A stretch of 5,506 bases of DNA from the NCBI GenBank assembly GCA_016200765.1, contig JACQEC010000307.1, positions 1 to 5,506 on the forward strand, written 5' to 3'. Source of the DNA: Chloroflexota bacterium. Its GTDB lineage: Bacteria > Chloroflexota > Anaerolineae > JACRMK01. The notes beneath the pieces are model-generated. The model saw nothing but the letters and a program-made list of their open reading frames with translations. It was not told the DNA's origin and ran no database searches. The translations under genes and the position numbers were made by a program. Each line of letters starts with the position of its first letter. Positions within the stretch are counted from its first letter, which is position 1. Positions 1 to 5,055 of this stretch are shown piece by piece.

Positions 1-101
1 CGCTGGAGATTCAGCCCGGACCAACCGAGCATCACCACCAGAGCAAGCCGTGACAGTCGTCTCGCGGTGTCTGAAATCCTTGGCATGGGTGTGGCCGTCA
101 T
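1..101 (-). CDS. Partial N-terminus of an unidentified exported or membrane protein
   Basis: Reading leftward from an ATG at 101-99, an open frame runs 33 codons to the window edge. The peptide begins MTATPMPRISDTARRLS, with a basic stretch (residues 8-18, four Arg), followed by a hydrophobic run (about residues 19-32, LALVVMLGWSGLNL). This is the n-region/h-region layout of a signal peptide or first membrane helix. A G-rich stretch (GGGGG, 110-106) lies 4 nt before the start and could act as a wobble Shine-Dalgarno. A second in-frame ATG at 86-84 has no such site. A sigma70-like promoter lies upstream at 258-286, which supports a real gene start here. Nothing identifies the family, because the mature protein lies outside the window. 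The frame is short, so a chance ORF is possible, but the signal-peptide shape plus promoter makes a gene more likely than not. Confidence 0.45.
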   Translation of the reverse strand, partial: MTATPMPRISDTARRLSRLALVVMLGWSGLNLQ

Positions 102-120
102 GCAACCCCCAGGCGCGCGT

Positions 121-236
121 GTAGGGGCGAAGCGGCGCGCACGCATCACCGCGTACACGAGCAGGCCCCCGACTATGATCGGGGGCAGGCCACTCGCGCG
201 CGGCTTCGCCCTGACCGCGCGCCGCTTCGCCCCTAC
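121..236. repeat. Palindromic intergenic repeat with nested hairpins
   Basis: Positions 121-140 and 217-236 are a perfect 20-bp inverted repeat (GTAGGGGCGAAGCGGCGCGC and its complement). Inside it is a second perfect hairpin: GCCCCCGA (165-172), a 6-nt loop, and TCGGGGGC (179-186). The right arm is also duplicated in tandem: 196-215 matches 217-236 at 17 of 20 positions. Terminal inverted repeats, an inner stem and no coding capacity resemble a dispersed MITE- or REP-like element. Whether it recurs in the genome cannot be seen here. It lies between the promoter at 258-286 and the start of the left-edge gene, so it would be transcribed as structured 5' leader RNA. Confidence 0.7.
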
Positions 237-257
237 CGGCGTCACAGGTGATTTCAG

Positions 258-286
258 ACTGTATTCAGTTTGCGAGGCGGTGTCAA
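258..286 (-). promoter_or_regulatory. Sigma70-type promoter for the left-edge gene
   Basis: On the minus strand there is a perfect TTGACA (286-281), a 17-bp spacer and TACAGT (263-258), which matches TATAAT at 4 of 6 positions. The expected start of transcription is near 251, giving a leader of about 150 nt that includes the palindromic repeat at 121-236. It points toward the partial gene at 101-1 and lies outside the upstream uspA-family gene. The call rests on motif match only. Confidence 0.5.
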
Positions 287-340
287 ATCACAGCCACCAC
301 TGCGCACGCGAAGCCGTCGTTAACTTGCCGCGATACAACT

Positions 341-356
341 GCAAGCCGCGGCTTGC
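341..356. repeat. Perfect 16-bp palindrome next to the Usp stop codon
   Basis: GCAAGCCGCGGCTTGC equals its own reverse complement and sits 7 bp beyond the stop of the universal stress protein gene. As RNA it could form a 6-bp stem with a CGCG loop, so it may mark the 3' end of that transcript. No T-run follows on the minus strand (the next bases are AGTTGTAT), so it is not a standard intrinsic terminator. It could equally be a protein-binding site or chance. Confidence 0.3.
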
Positions 357-363
357 TCAGAGA

Positions 364-825
364 TTAGGCGCTTGCCGGATGGCCTGTGGGACGGATCAAC
401 AGCACCGGCACCTTCGAGCCGCGCACTACGCGGTCGGCGACACTTCCGATTAACCAGCGCGCCAGCCCACTGCGCCCGTGCGTGGACATCGCGATCAGGT
501 CAGCGCCCGTTTTATCTGCGCAGTCCAGGATGGCCTCCGCCACCAGCCCGTCGGCGGTCAGCGCCGAGACGTTCAAGCCTTGCGCGCTCAGGCGGGCCGT
601 CAGCTCCCTGAGATACTTCTCGGTCCCTTGGCGCACGGCCTCGTTGGCTTCGGCGATGGTCGCCGAAAAGGTCGGGTCAACGCCCGCAAAGTCGTGAATC
701 GCGTACACCAGCACGCGCAGCAGGATGACCTCCGCACCTTCAGTCGCCGCCAGCGCCCGCACATACGGCAGGACCGCTTCCGCCAGTTCCGAGCCGTCGA
801 GCGGCACCATGATTTTCTTGAACAT
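364..825 (-). CDS. Universal stress protein, UspA family (single domain)
   Basis: This 153-aa protein is one complete Usp domain; family members are usually 140-160 aa. They are cytoplasmic, generally dimeric, and often bind ATP or AMP during starvation, redox or other stress. Visible landmarks are the opening beta strand and nucleotide-contacting MFKKIMVPLDGSELAE (residues 1-16) and the C-terminal signature STHGRSGL...IGS (114-128). In that signature G117, nine residues, then G127-S128 match the G-x9-G-(S/T) phosphate-binding loop. The strand VPVLLIRP (139-146) closes the fold. This predicts the ATP-binding Usp subclass. I chose the ATG at 825 because GGAGG lies 6 nt upstream. An in-frame ATG at 882 would add 19 residues that look nothing like the family and has no matching ribosome site. 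It is divergent from the CBS-domain gene, and no clear promoter was found. Confidence 0.93.
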   Translation of the reverse strand: MFKKIMVPLDGSELAEAVLPYVRALAATEGAEVILLRVLVYAIHDFAGVDPTFSATIAEANEAVRQGTEKYLRELTARLSAQGLNVSALTADGLVAEAILDCADKTGADLIAMSTHGRSGLARWLIGSVADRVVRGSKVPVLLIRPTGHPASA

Positions 826-831
826 AGTGGA

Positions 832-836
832 CCTCC
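832..836 (-). promoter_or_regulatory. Shine-Dalgarno site fixing the Usp start
   Basis: The minus strand reads GAAGGGAGGTCCACTATG, a GGAGG core 6 nt before the ATG at 825. It selects this start over the upstream in-frame ATG at 882. Confidence 0.8.
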
Positions 837-946
837 CTTCGTTGCTAGTATGGCGCATCGCGCCGGTGGCTTCATCTGTCATTTGTCCCCGAATCGAGAA
901 GACGTATGCCCCTTCCCGCTCCGCATATTTTTCATCATAGTAGGAT

Positions 947-954
947 AAGGAGGT
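947..954 (+). promoter_or_regulatory. Orphan consensus Shine-Dalgarno with no start codon in range
   Basis: AAGGAGGT is complementary to the 16S rRNA 3' end over 8 bases and points toward the CBS gene. No ATG, GTG or TTG lies 4-12 nt downstream; the CBS start is 74 nt away at 1029. Between them lies a hairpin-rich repeat (967-1017). It may be the original ribosome site of the CBS gene, displaced by an insertion, or the site of a lost leader peptide, or chance. Confidence 0.35.
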
Positions 955-966
955 ATCAGAGAGCTA

Positions 967-1017
967 CGCGCCCTTGCGGGCGTGCCGAAGCGAGTCGAGC
1001 GGACTGAAGCATTTCGG
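967..1017. repeat. REP-like double-hairpin element in the CBS gene leader
   Basis: The first hairpin is CGCGCCC (967-973), loop TTGC, and GGGCGTG (978-984): seven pairs including one G-U. The second is an imperfect palindrome bounded by CCGAA (985-989) and TTCGG (1013-1017), with an inner AGTC/GACT pair (993-996 with 1002-1005). The wording (CGAAGCGAGTCGAGCGGACT) resembles the short dispersed palindromes common in intergenic DNA of GC-rich bacteria, but copy number cannot be judged from one window. The right edge touches the weak ribosome site (GGAAAG, 1016-1021) of the CBS gene, so folding could limit translation. Confidence 0.45.
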
Positions 1018-1028
1018 AAAGCGGTGCT

Positions 1029-1451
1029 ATGAACAAGAATCGCGTGAGCGACTGGATGACACCGGATCCCATCGTCGTTGGGCCAAAGACAAAACTGATG
1101 GAGGCGCACCGCTTGATGTTGGACCACAACATCCGGCGGCTGCCGGTCGTCGAGAACGACCAACTGATAGGCATCGTCACGCTGGGCGATATTCGGGAGG
1201 CCGAGCCGTCCGACGCCACAGCGTTGAGCATCTATGAGCTCAACTACTTGCTGGCGCGGCTGACGCTGGATAAGATCATGACGCGCAATCCGATTACCGT
1301 CTCACCGGACACGCCGATGGTGGACGTGGCGCGGATCATGCTGCAGCACAAGATTGGCGGTCTGCCTGTCGTCGCGGATGGGCATCTGCTGGGCATCATT
1401 ACCGAGTCGGACATCTTTAGAATGTTAGTGCAAGAAGCCGAGCCAGCCTGA
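1029..1451 (+). CDS. Stand-alone tandem CBS-domain protein
   Basis: This 140-aa soluble protein is made of two CBS motifs, a Bateman module, with no attached enzyme or membrane domain. CBS1 spans about residues 6-57 (VSDWMTPDPIVV through IGIVTLGDI) and CBS2 about 79-133 (DKIMTRNPITVSPDTPMVDV through GIITESDIF). Each ends in the ribose-contacting T-x-x-D signature (T51/D54 and T125/D128), the usual sign of adenine-nucleotide binding (AMP, ADP, ATP or SAM). The family acts as an energy or ligand sensor, often by docking onto another protein; the target is not evident here. The linker at 58-78 is longer than minimal. The ATG at 1029 has only a weak GGAAAG site 7 nt upstream, but it gives the expected family N-terminus. 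It is divergent from the Usp gene, and no good promoter is visible in 826-1028. Confidence 0.93.
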   Translation: MNKNRVSDWMTPDPIVVGPKTKLMEAHRLMLDHNIRRLPVVENDQLIGIVTLGDIREAEPSDATALSIYELNYLLARLTLDKIMTRNPITVSPDTPMVDVARIMLQHKIGGLPVVADGHLLGIITESDIFRMLVQEAEPA

Positions 1452-1531
1452 CAGACGCGCCTTTGCCTCTCATCCTCTGCTAGCCGCGGCCCCGACTGAG
1501 CGTCTCTCTGCGTGGTGCCAGCCATCGCTAA

Positions 1532-1560
1532 TTGACAATCCCCCTGCACGATGATACGAT
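1532..1560 (+). promoter_or_regulatory. Sigma70-type promoter of the response regulator gene
   Basis: A perfect TTGACA (1532-1537), a 17-bp spacer and TACGAT (1555-1560; 5 of 6 to TATAAT if the second-half mismatch G is counted alone, 4 of 6 strictly) form a strong promoter-like sequence. Transcription would start near 1567, giving a leader of about 54 nt to the ATG at 1621. It makes the regulator a transcription unit separate from the CBS gene that ends 80 bp upstream. Confidence 0.7.
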
Positions 1561-1620
1561 GGAGCACAGACGTACGCGTGACTGTTTTTCCTCGTGGCTG
1601 GCTGATGGGGGGCAGGTTCT

Positions 1621-2271
1621 ATGCGCCAGACGATTTTGCTCGTGGACAGTACCCACTCGACCGCCGATGAATTGCGGCAGAGTCTTGAAGACAAGGGCTA
1701 TGACGTCAAGCTGGCGCACAGCGGCAAGATGGCGTTTCGCCACGCCGTTCAGGAGCACCCCAACCTCGTTATCCTCGACACCACCTCGTCGCGGTTTAAC
1801 GGCCGGCGATTGTGCGCCGCCTTATATCAGAAGGTAGACGCGCCGATCATCGCCATCATCGCCAAGAAGACGGCGCCGCTGGAATGTGCTGACGAGAATG
1901 TGGTCTCCCCCGCCGACCACCGCAAGTTGATCGTGATGGTACGGCGCATCCTGAGCGCCCGTCAGCCGTGGATTATCAACCTGAGCGAGCTCGTGCTGGA
2001 TATGAAGCAACGCACGGTGACGCGCAACGGCCGCTCGCCCAAGAAATTGCGCCCGATGGAGGCGCGCCTGCTCAAGGTGTTCATGAAGCGGCCTAATCGA
2101 GTGGTCACCCGCGCTGAACTGATGAAACTGGTGTGGGATACTGATTTCACCGGGGACACGCGCACCCTTGACGTGCATATCCGTTGGGTGCGGGAGCGAA
2201 TCGAGGAGAATCCAAGTAAGCCCAAACTGCTGAAAACGGTCCGCGGCCAGGGCTATCGGCTAGAAGCCTAG
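1621..2271 (+). CDS. OmpR/PhoB-type response regulator with a degenerate receiver domain
   Basis: The 216-aa protein has a receiver-like domain (about residues 3-112) and a winged-helix DNA-binding domain (about 118-216). The C-terminal half is a clear OmpR/PhoB wing: LRPMEARLLKVF (143-154), TRAELMKLVW (163-172), the recognition helix region RTLDVHIRWVRERIE (181-195), and TVRGQGYRL (206-214). In the receiver, Asp9 and the phospho-acceptor position Asp53 (VILD) remain. The second acidic residue of the usual pair is Ser10, the switch Thr/Ser is Ile80, and the invariant Lys before Pro97 is Ser96. Such receivers normally cannot perform the standard phosphorylation switch, so activity may be constitutive or controlled by dimerisation or a partner. 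No histidine kinase is adjacent. The ATG at 1621 is preceded by a G-run and AGG (1607-1616). It is probably transcribed alone from the promoter at 1532-1560. Confidence 0.92.
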   Translation: MRQTILLVDSTHSTADELRQSLEDKGYDVKLAHSGKMAFRHAVQEHPNLVILDTTSSRFNGRRLCAALYQKVDAPIIAIIAKKTAPLECADENVVSPADHRKLIVMVRRILSARQPWIINLSELVLDMKQRTVTRNGRSPKKLRPMEARLLKVFMKRPNRVVTRAELMKLVWDTDFTGDTRTLDVHIRWVRERIEENPSKPKLLKTVRGQGYRLEA

Positions 2272-2276
2272 GCCCG

Positions 2277-2307
2277 GCGCCGCCCTGCCGACCTTAGACG
2301 GCGGCGC
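2277..2307. terminator. Stem-loop between the convergent regulator and rpsT genes
   Basis: GCGCCGCC (2277-2284) and GGCGGCGC (2300-2307) form a perfect 8-bp GC stem around a 15-nt loop. It lies where the regulator (stop at 2269-2271) and rpsT (stop at 2294-2296) converge, so it could end both transcripts. It overlaps the last codons of rpsT. No strong T-run follows on either strand (GGTTGTTG on plus), so it is at best an atypical bidirectional terminator. Confidence 0.35.
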
Positions 2308-2560
2308 GGTTGTTGAGTCTCTTCATCAGGCGCGCCTTGCGGCGGGCCGCATTGTTCTTGTGCATCATGCCCTTGCTCACCGCGCGGTCAATCTCGCTCA
2401 CGGCCCGCTTCACAGCCTGCGCGCTTCCGTCCCCTCCAGCATCGGCCGCTTGTCGGGCGCTTTTCAACGCCGTGCGCACCGACGACCGCACCAGCAAGTT
2501 GCGCTGGCGCTTTCGCGCCGATGACCGGACGCGCTTGATTGCGGAACTGGTATTAGCCAC
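2294..2560 (-). CDS. rpsT: 30S ribosomal protein S20 (bS20)
   Basis: The 88-aa protein has the usual length for S20, which binds 16S rRNA and helps 30S assembly. About a quarter of its residues are Arg or Lys. The family pattern is clear: ANTSSAIKRVRSSARKR at the N-terminus (residues 2-18), the helix NLLVRSSVRTALKSAR (21-36), and the hallmark HKNNAARRKARL (67-78) near the end. The start is a GTG at 2560, with GGAGG 4 nt upstream. The following residues match the usual MANxxSAxKR start, so this call is firm. It lies downstream of rho and the M23 gene on the same strand, but a 204-bp gap holds its own promoter and a large inverted repeat. In E. coli S20 represses its own translation and rpsT uses a non-ATG start; the GTG here may be a parallel, but that is inference. 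Confidence 0.97.
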   Translation of the reverse strand: MANTSSAIKRVRSSARKRQRNLLVRSSVRTALKSARQAADAGGDGSAQAVKRAVSEIDRAVSKGMMHKNNAARRKARLMKRLNNRAAV

Positions 2561-2575
2561 TCACCCTCCAGAAGT

Positions 2576-2711
2576 ATTGTTACTCACTCACGTTACGCAA
2601 GGCTGTCATGGCGAGCGTTGTTTGCGAAGCCATCTCCCTGCCACCTGAAGGAGATTGCTTCGTCGCCAAAGACGCTCCTCGCAAAGACGCGCGTAACATG
2701 AGTTACTCAAT
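2576..2711. repeat. 136-bp imperfect inverted repeat filling the rpsT leader
   Basis: The two ends are mirror images. The left reads ATTG, ACTCACGTTACGC (to about 2598), then GTCATGGCGAGCG and GCGAAGCCATCTCC (to about 2639). The complement of the right reads ATTG, ACTCATGTTACGC, GTCTTTGCGAGGAGCG, then GCGACGAAGCAATCTCC. Small indels separate the arms, and the centre lies near 2640-2650. The core wording (GTCATxGCGAGxxxCGAAGCxATCTCC) matches a style of palindromic repeat I recall as common in many bacterial genomes; that is memory, not a search. There is no coding capacity and no obvious target duplication. It ends 15 bp before the rpsT start and begins 3 bp after a predicted -10 box, so the rpsT mRNA leader would be almost entirely this hairpin. 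Confidence 0.75.
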
Positions 2712-2713
2712 CC

Positions 2714-2742
2714 ATCTTAACCGCAAACCCCGGATTTGTCTA
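2714..2742 (-). promoter_or_regulatory. Probable rpsT promoter
   Basis: On the minus strand TAGACA (2742-2737, 5 of 6 to TTGACA), a 17-bp spacer and TAAGAT (2719-2714, 4 of 6 to TATAAT) lie between the M23 stop at 2765 and the inverted repeat. The predicted start of transcription, near 2707, falls on the first bases of the repeat. It would allow rpsT expression independent of rho. Motif evidence only. Confidence 0.5.
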
Positions 2743-2764
2743 ATGCGCCGCGCCCCTCCCGCGC

Positions 2765-3760
2765 CTACGGCAGGTACGCGAGCGGGTTGTTTTGATTGCC
2801 GAGATAACGGACTTCAAAATGGAGGTGCGGGCCGGTCGAGTGGCCGGTGTTGCCCGATAAGCCAACCAGCTGTCCCCTCGCCACCGACTGGCCGGGCTCC
2901 ACCAGAATGACGCTCAGGTGCGCGTAGAGCGTTTCGAAGCCGTTGCCGTGGTTGATCATGATGTGCCGGCCGTAGCCAAAGTTGTCATAGCGAACGAGCA
3001 CCACAAACCCGCTGTCTGCGGCGACAACCCGCGTGCCGGTCGGCGCGCCGACATCAATCGCCCGGTGCCCCGTCCAGTACCCCTGAGTAAGCACACCGCT
3101 GATCGGCCACGCGAACGCGCCGAAACCCTTCTTCGCGGTCGTCGGCAGCGGCCCGCTATACCCATACACCACGCGGGGCTGGTACGGTTTCTCCCCGCCC
3201 GGCACCATCACCTTTTGGCCGGCCGTCAGGAAATAGGGCGGCGCCAGCGCATTGTACTCAAACTCCGTGATAGCCGTCGCCGCGACCTTGTACTTCTTCG
3301 CGAGAGACTCAATGCTGTCGCCCGCTTTGACTTCGTGCAGCACCCCCGTGGTCGGCGGGATGGTGACTTCCTGCCCGACACGCAGGAAGTCCGGGTTGAG
3401 CTCAACCCTCTCATTCGCCCACAGGATAGATTCTGGACTGATTCCAAAGTTGTGGGCAATACCGATGATCGTATCGCCACTCGTGACGTGATAGACGAAC
3501 ACGTCCTTGCGCGGGCGCGAGGGAATTTCCGTGTGAAGCAGGGGCGACTTGAGCAGGTAGCCGGGCTCGATAATGGTCAGGTCGCTCGGCCAGGCAGGCG
3601 CAGGGTCGGGGATTTCGGTTGGCTCGGGAGTTGGCGTTGGCGCGGCGCCCGGAGACGCGGCGGCGGTCATCGGCACAGCAGACAGCCTCAACAATCCGAG
3701 CAGGCATACGCAGAAGAGCGTCGCCGCAAGCGCGGATAGCGTTGGCGTCTGCCGTGTCAT
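2765..3760 (-). CDS. Secreted LysM-LysM-M23 family metallopeptidase (murein endopeptidase type)
   Basis: The 331-aa protein begins with a signal sequence (hydrophobic residues about 8-30) and a Pro/Thr-rich spacer (38-58). LysM 1 is about 89-135 (YHVTSGDTIIGIAHNFGIS) and LysM 2 about 142-187 (HEVKAGDSIESLAKKYKVA). A C-terminal M23 (LytM/peptidase M23B) domain spans about 216-331. All catalytic landmarks are intact: H232 and D236 (GHRAIDVG), H281 (LYAHLS), and H312 and H314 (PHLHFE). By analogy with LytM, H232, D236 and H314 hold zinc, and H281 and H312 assist catalysis. LysM binds peptidoglycan glycans and M23 cuts cross-bridge peptides, so a role in wall remodelling outside the membrane is likely. 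A Cys in the signal lacks a lipobox. The ATG at 3760 overlaps the rho stop as ATGA, with AAGGA 9 nt upstream inside rho, implying translational coupling to rho. Confidence 0.95.
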   Translation of the reverse strand: MTRQTPTLSALAATLFCVCLLGLLRLSAVPMTAAASPGAAPTPTPEPTEIPDPAPAWPSDLTIIEPGYLLKSPLLHTEIPSRPRKDVFVYHVTSGDTIIGIAHNFGISPESILWANERVELNPDFLRVGQEVTIPPTTGVLHEVKAGDSIESLAKKYKVAATAITEFEYNALAPPYFLTAGQKVMVPGGEKPYQPRVVYGYSGPLPTTAKKGFGAFAWPISGVLTQGYWTGHRAIDVGAPTGTRVVAADSGFVVLVRYDNFGYGRHIMINHGNGFETLYAHLSVILVEPGQSVARGQLVGLSGNTGHSTGPHLHFEVRYLGNQNNPLAYLP

Positions 3761-5055
3761 CTACCGTTGTCCTTCGACAACGTTTCGAGGAACTCTTTGT
3801 TGGTTCGCGTCTTGGCCATGCGGGTCAACACCGCCTCCAGCGCATCGGTTCCGCCAATCGCCTCGACCATTCGCCGTAATGTCCAGACCTTTTGCAGCAG
3901 CTCGGGTTCCAGCAGTAGCTCCTCACGGCGGGTACTCGAACGCTCAACCTCAAACGCGGGATAGACGCGGCGCTCAGCCAGCCGTCGGTTCAGGTGCAGC
4001 TCCATGTTGCCCGTGCCCTTGAACTCTTCGTAGATCAGGTCATCCATACGGCTGCCCGTGTCAACCAGGCAGGTGGCGATAATGGTCAGACTGCCGCCCT
4101 CTTCGATCTTCCGTGCCGCGCCATAGAATCGCTTAGCCGGATAGAGCGCGGCCGGGTCCACGCCGCCCGACAGCATACGCCCAGATGCCGGTACTGTCAA
4201 ATTATAGGCGCGCGTCAGCCGGGTGATCGAATCGAGCATCACCACCACGTCGCGCCCCGATTCCACCAAGCGCCTGGCCCGCTCAATCGCCATCTCGGCC
4301 ACCCGCACGTGGTCGGTCACCGGATCGTCAAACGTCGAGGAAATCACCTCCGCCTCGACCGACCGGTCCATATCCGTGACCTCTTCCGGCCGCTCGCCAA
4401 TCAGCGCGATCATCAGGTGCACTTCCGGGTAATTGGCCGAGATCGCGTTGGCGATGTGCTTGAGCACGGTCGTCTTGCCGGCTTTGGGCGGCGACACAAT
4501 CAGGCCGCGCTGGCCGCGCCCGATTGGCGCGATCAAATCCAGCAAGCGCGTGGTCAGGAGCGACTGTTTGGTCTCAAGCTCGTAACGCTGGTTGGGAAAA
4601 ATGGGTGTCAGGTCTTCAAAGTTTGGGCGATTCTTGGCGGTCTCCGGGTCTTGGCCGTTCACCGTCTCAACGCGCAGCAGCCCGAAGTATTTCTCGGTAT
4701 CTTTCGGCGGACGCACCTGGCCGATCACCATATCGCCGGTGCGCAGTCCGAAGCGGCGGATTTGCGAGGACGATACATAGACATCCTCCGGCCCCGGCAG
4801 GAAGTGGTCGGAGCGCAAAAAGCCGATGCCATCCTGCACGATTTCCAACACGCCGCCGCCGAAGATAAGGCCCTGCGCCTCGGCTTTGGCGCGGAGCAGC
4901 CGAAAGATGAGATCGGTTTTCTTGAGCCGGCTGTAGCCGGCGATGCCGACGGCTCGCGCCATATCCTGCAATTGGCTGAGGGTCTTCTCCTCCAGCTCAC
5001 TGATATTCAGGTTCTGTTCGGCTAGATTAAGGGTTTCATCAACTCGCGTTTCGAT
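3757..5055 (-). CDS. rho: Transcription termination factor Rho, apparently with an AUC start
   Basis: Rho is a hexameric RNA-dependent ATPase that ends transcription. With the start at 5055 the protein is 432 aa (E. coli, 419). Domains in this numbering: helical N-terminus with NISELEEKTL (17-26); cold-shock-like primary RNA site GVLEIVQDGIGFLR (68-81) through GPEDVYVSSSQIRRFGLRTG (88-107); Walker A PPKAGKTT (189-196); catalytic GERPEEV (220-226); Walker B DVVVMLDS (269-276); Q-loop PASGRMLSGGVD (289-300); R-loop EEFKGTGNMELHL (343-355). One RNA-contact Phe of E. coli (GFGF) is Ile here (GIGF). The first ordinary in-frame start is a TTG at 4971, which would delete the conserved N-terminus and has no well-placed ribosome site. 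At 5055 an in-frame ATC follows AGGAGG by exactly 6 nt, so I place the start there. CTG at 5010 aligns with E. coli Met1 but lacks a ribosome site. Confidence 0.95.
   Translation of the reverse strand: METRVDETLNLAEQNLNISELEEKTLSQLQDMARAVGIAGYSRLKKTDLIFRLLRAKAEAQGLIFGGGVLEIVQDGIGFLRSDHFLPGPEDVYVSSSQIRRFGLRTGDMVIGQVRPPKDTEKYFGLLRVETVNGQDPETAKNRPNFEDLTPIFPNQRYELETKQSLLTTRLLDLIAPIGRGQRGLIVSPPKAGKTTVLKHIANAISANYPEVHLMIALIGERPEEVTDMDRSVEAEVISSTFDDPVTDHVRVAEMAIERARRLVESGRDVVVMLDSITRLTRAYNLTVPASGRMLSGGVDPAALYPAKRFYGAARKIEEGGSLTIIATCLVDTGSRMDDLIYEEFKGTGNMELHLNRRLAERRVYPAFEVERSSTRREELLLEPELLQKVWTLRRMVEAIGGTDALEAVLTRMAKTRTNKEFLETLSKDNGR

Noticed and set aside
67..453. 128-codon plus-strand frame at the left edge
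   Set aside because: It crosses the palindromic repeat and the end of the Usp gene, has an Arg-rich nonsense-like composition, and conflicts with the minus-strand promoter and genes.
826..882. N-terminal extension of the Usp protein from ATG 882
   Set aside because: The added 19 residues do not match the family, and the GGAGG site is placed for the ATG at 825.
934..939. TATGAT on the minus strand as a -10 box for the Usp gene
   Set aside because: No reasonable -35 lies 16-18 bp upstream (TCTCTG), so a promoter is not supported.
974..1237. Alternative upstream start (TTG 974) served by the AAGGAGGT site
   Set aside because: The spacing is 19 nt and the frame is not the CBS frame; its product is Arg-rich and shadows the CBS gene.
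1453..1505. AGACGC/GCGTCT pair as a terminator after the CBS gene
   Set aside because: Only 6 bp across a loop of about 41 nt and no T-run; not a credible terminator.
2918..3739. 273-codon open frame on the plus strand opposite the M23 gene
   Set aside because: Antisense shadow of a gene with intact LysM and M23 motifs; Arg/Val-rich low-information protein.
3994..5025. 343-codon open frame on the plus strand opposite rho
   Set aside because: It is the antisense shadow of a clear rho gene in GC-rich DNA; it is rich in Arg/His/Gln and has no recognisable domain.
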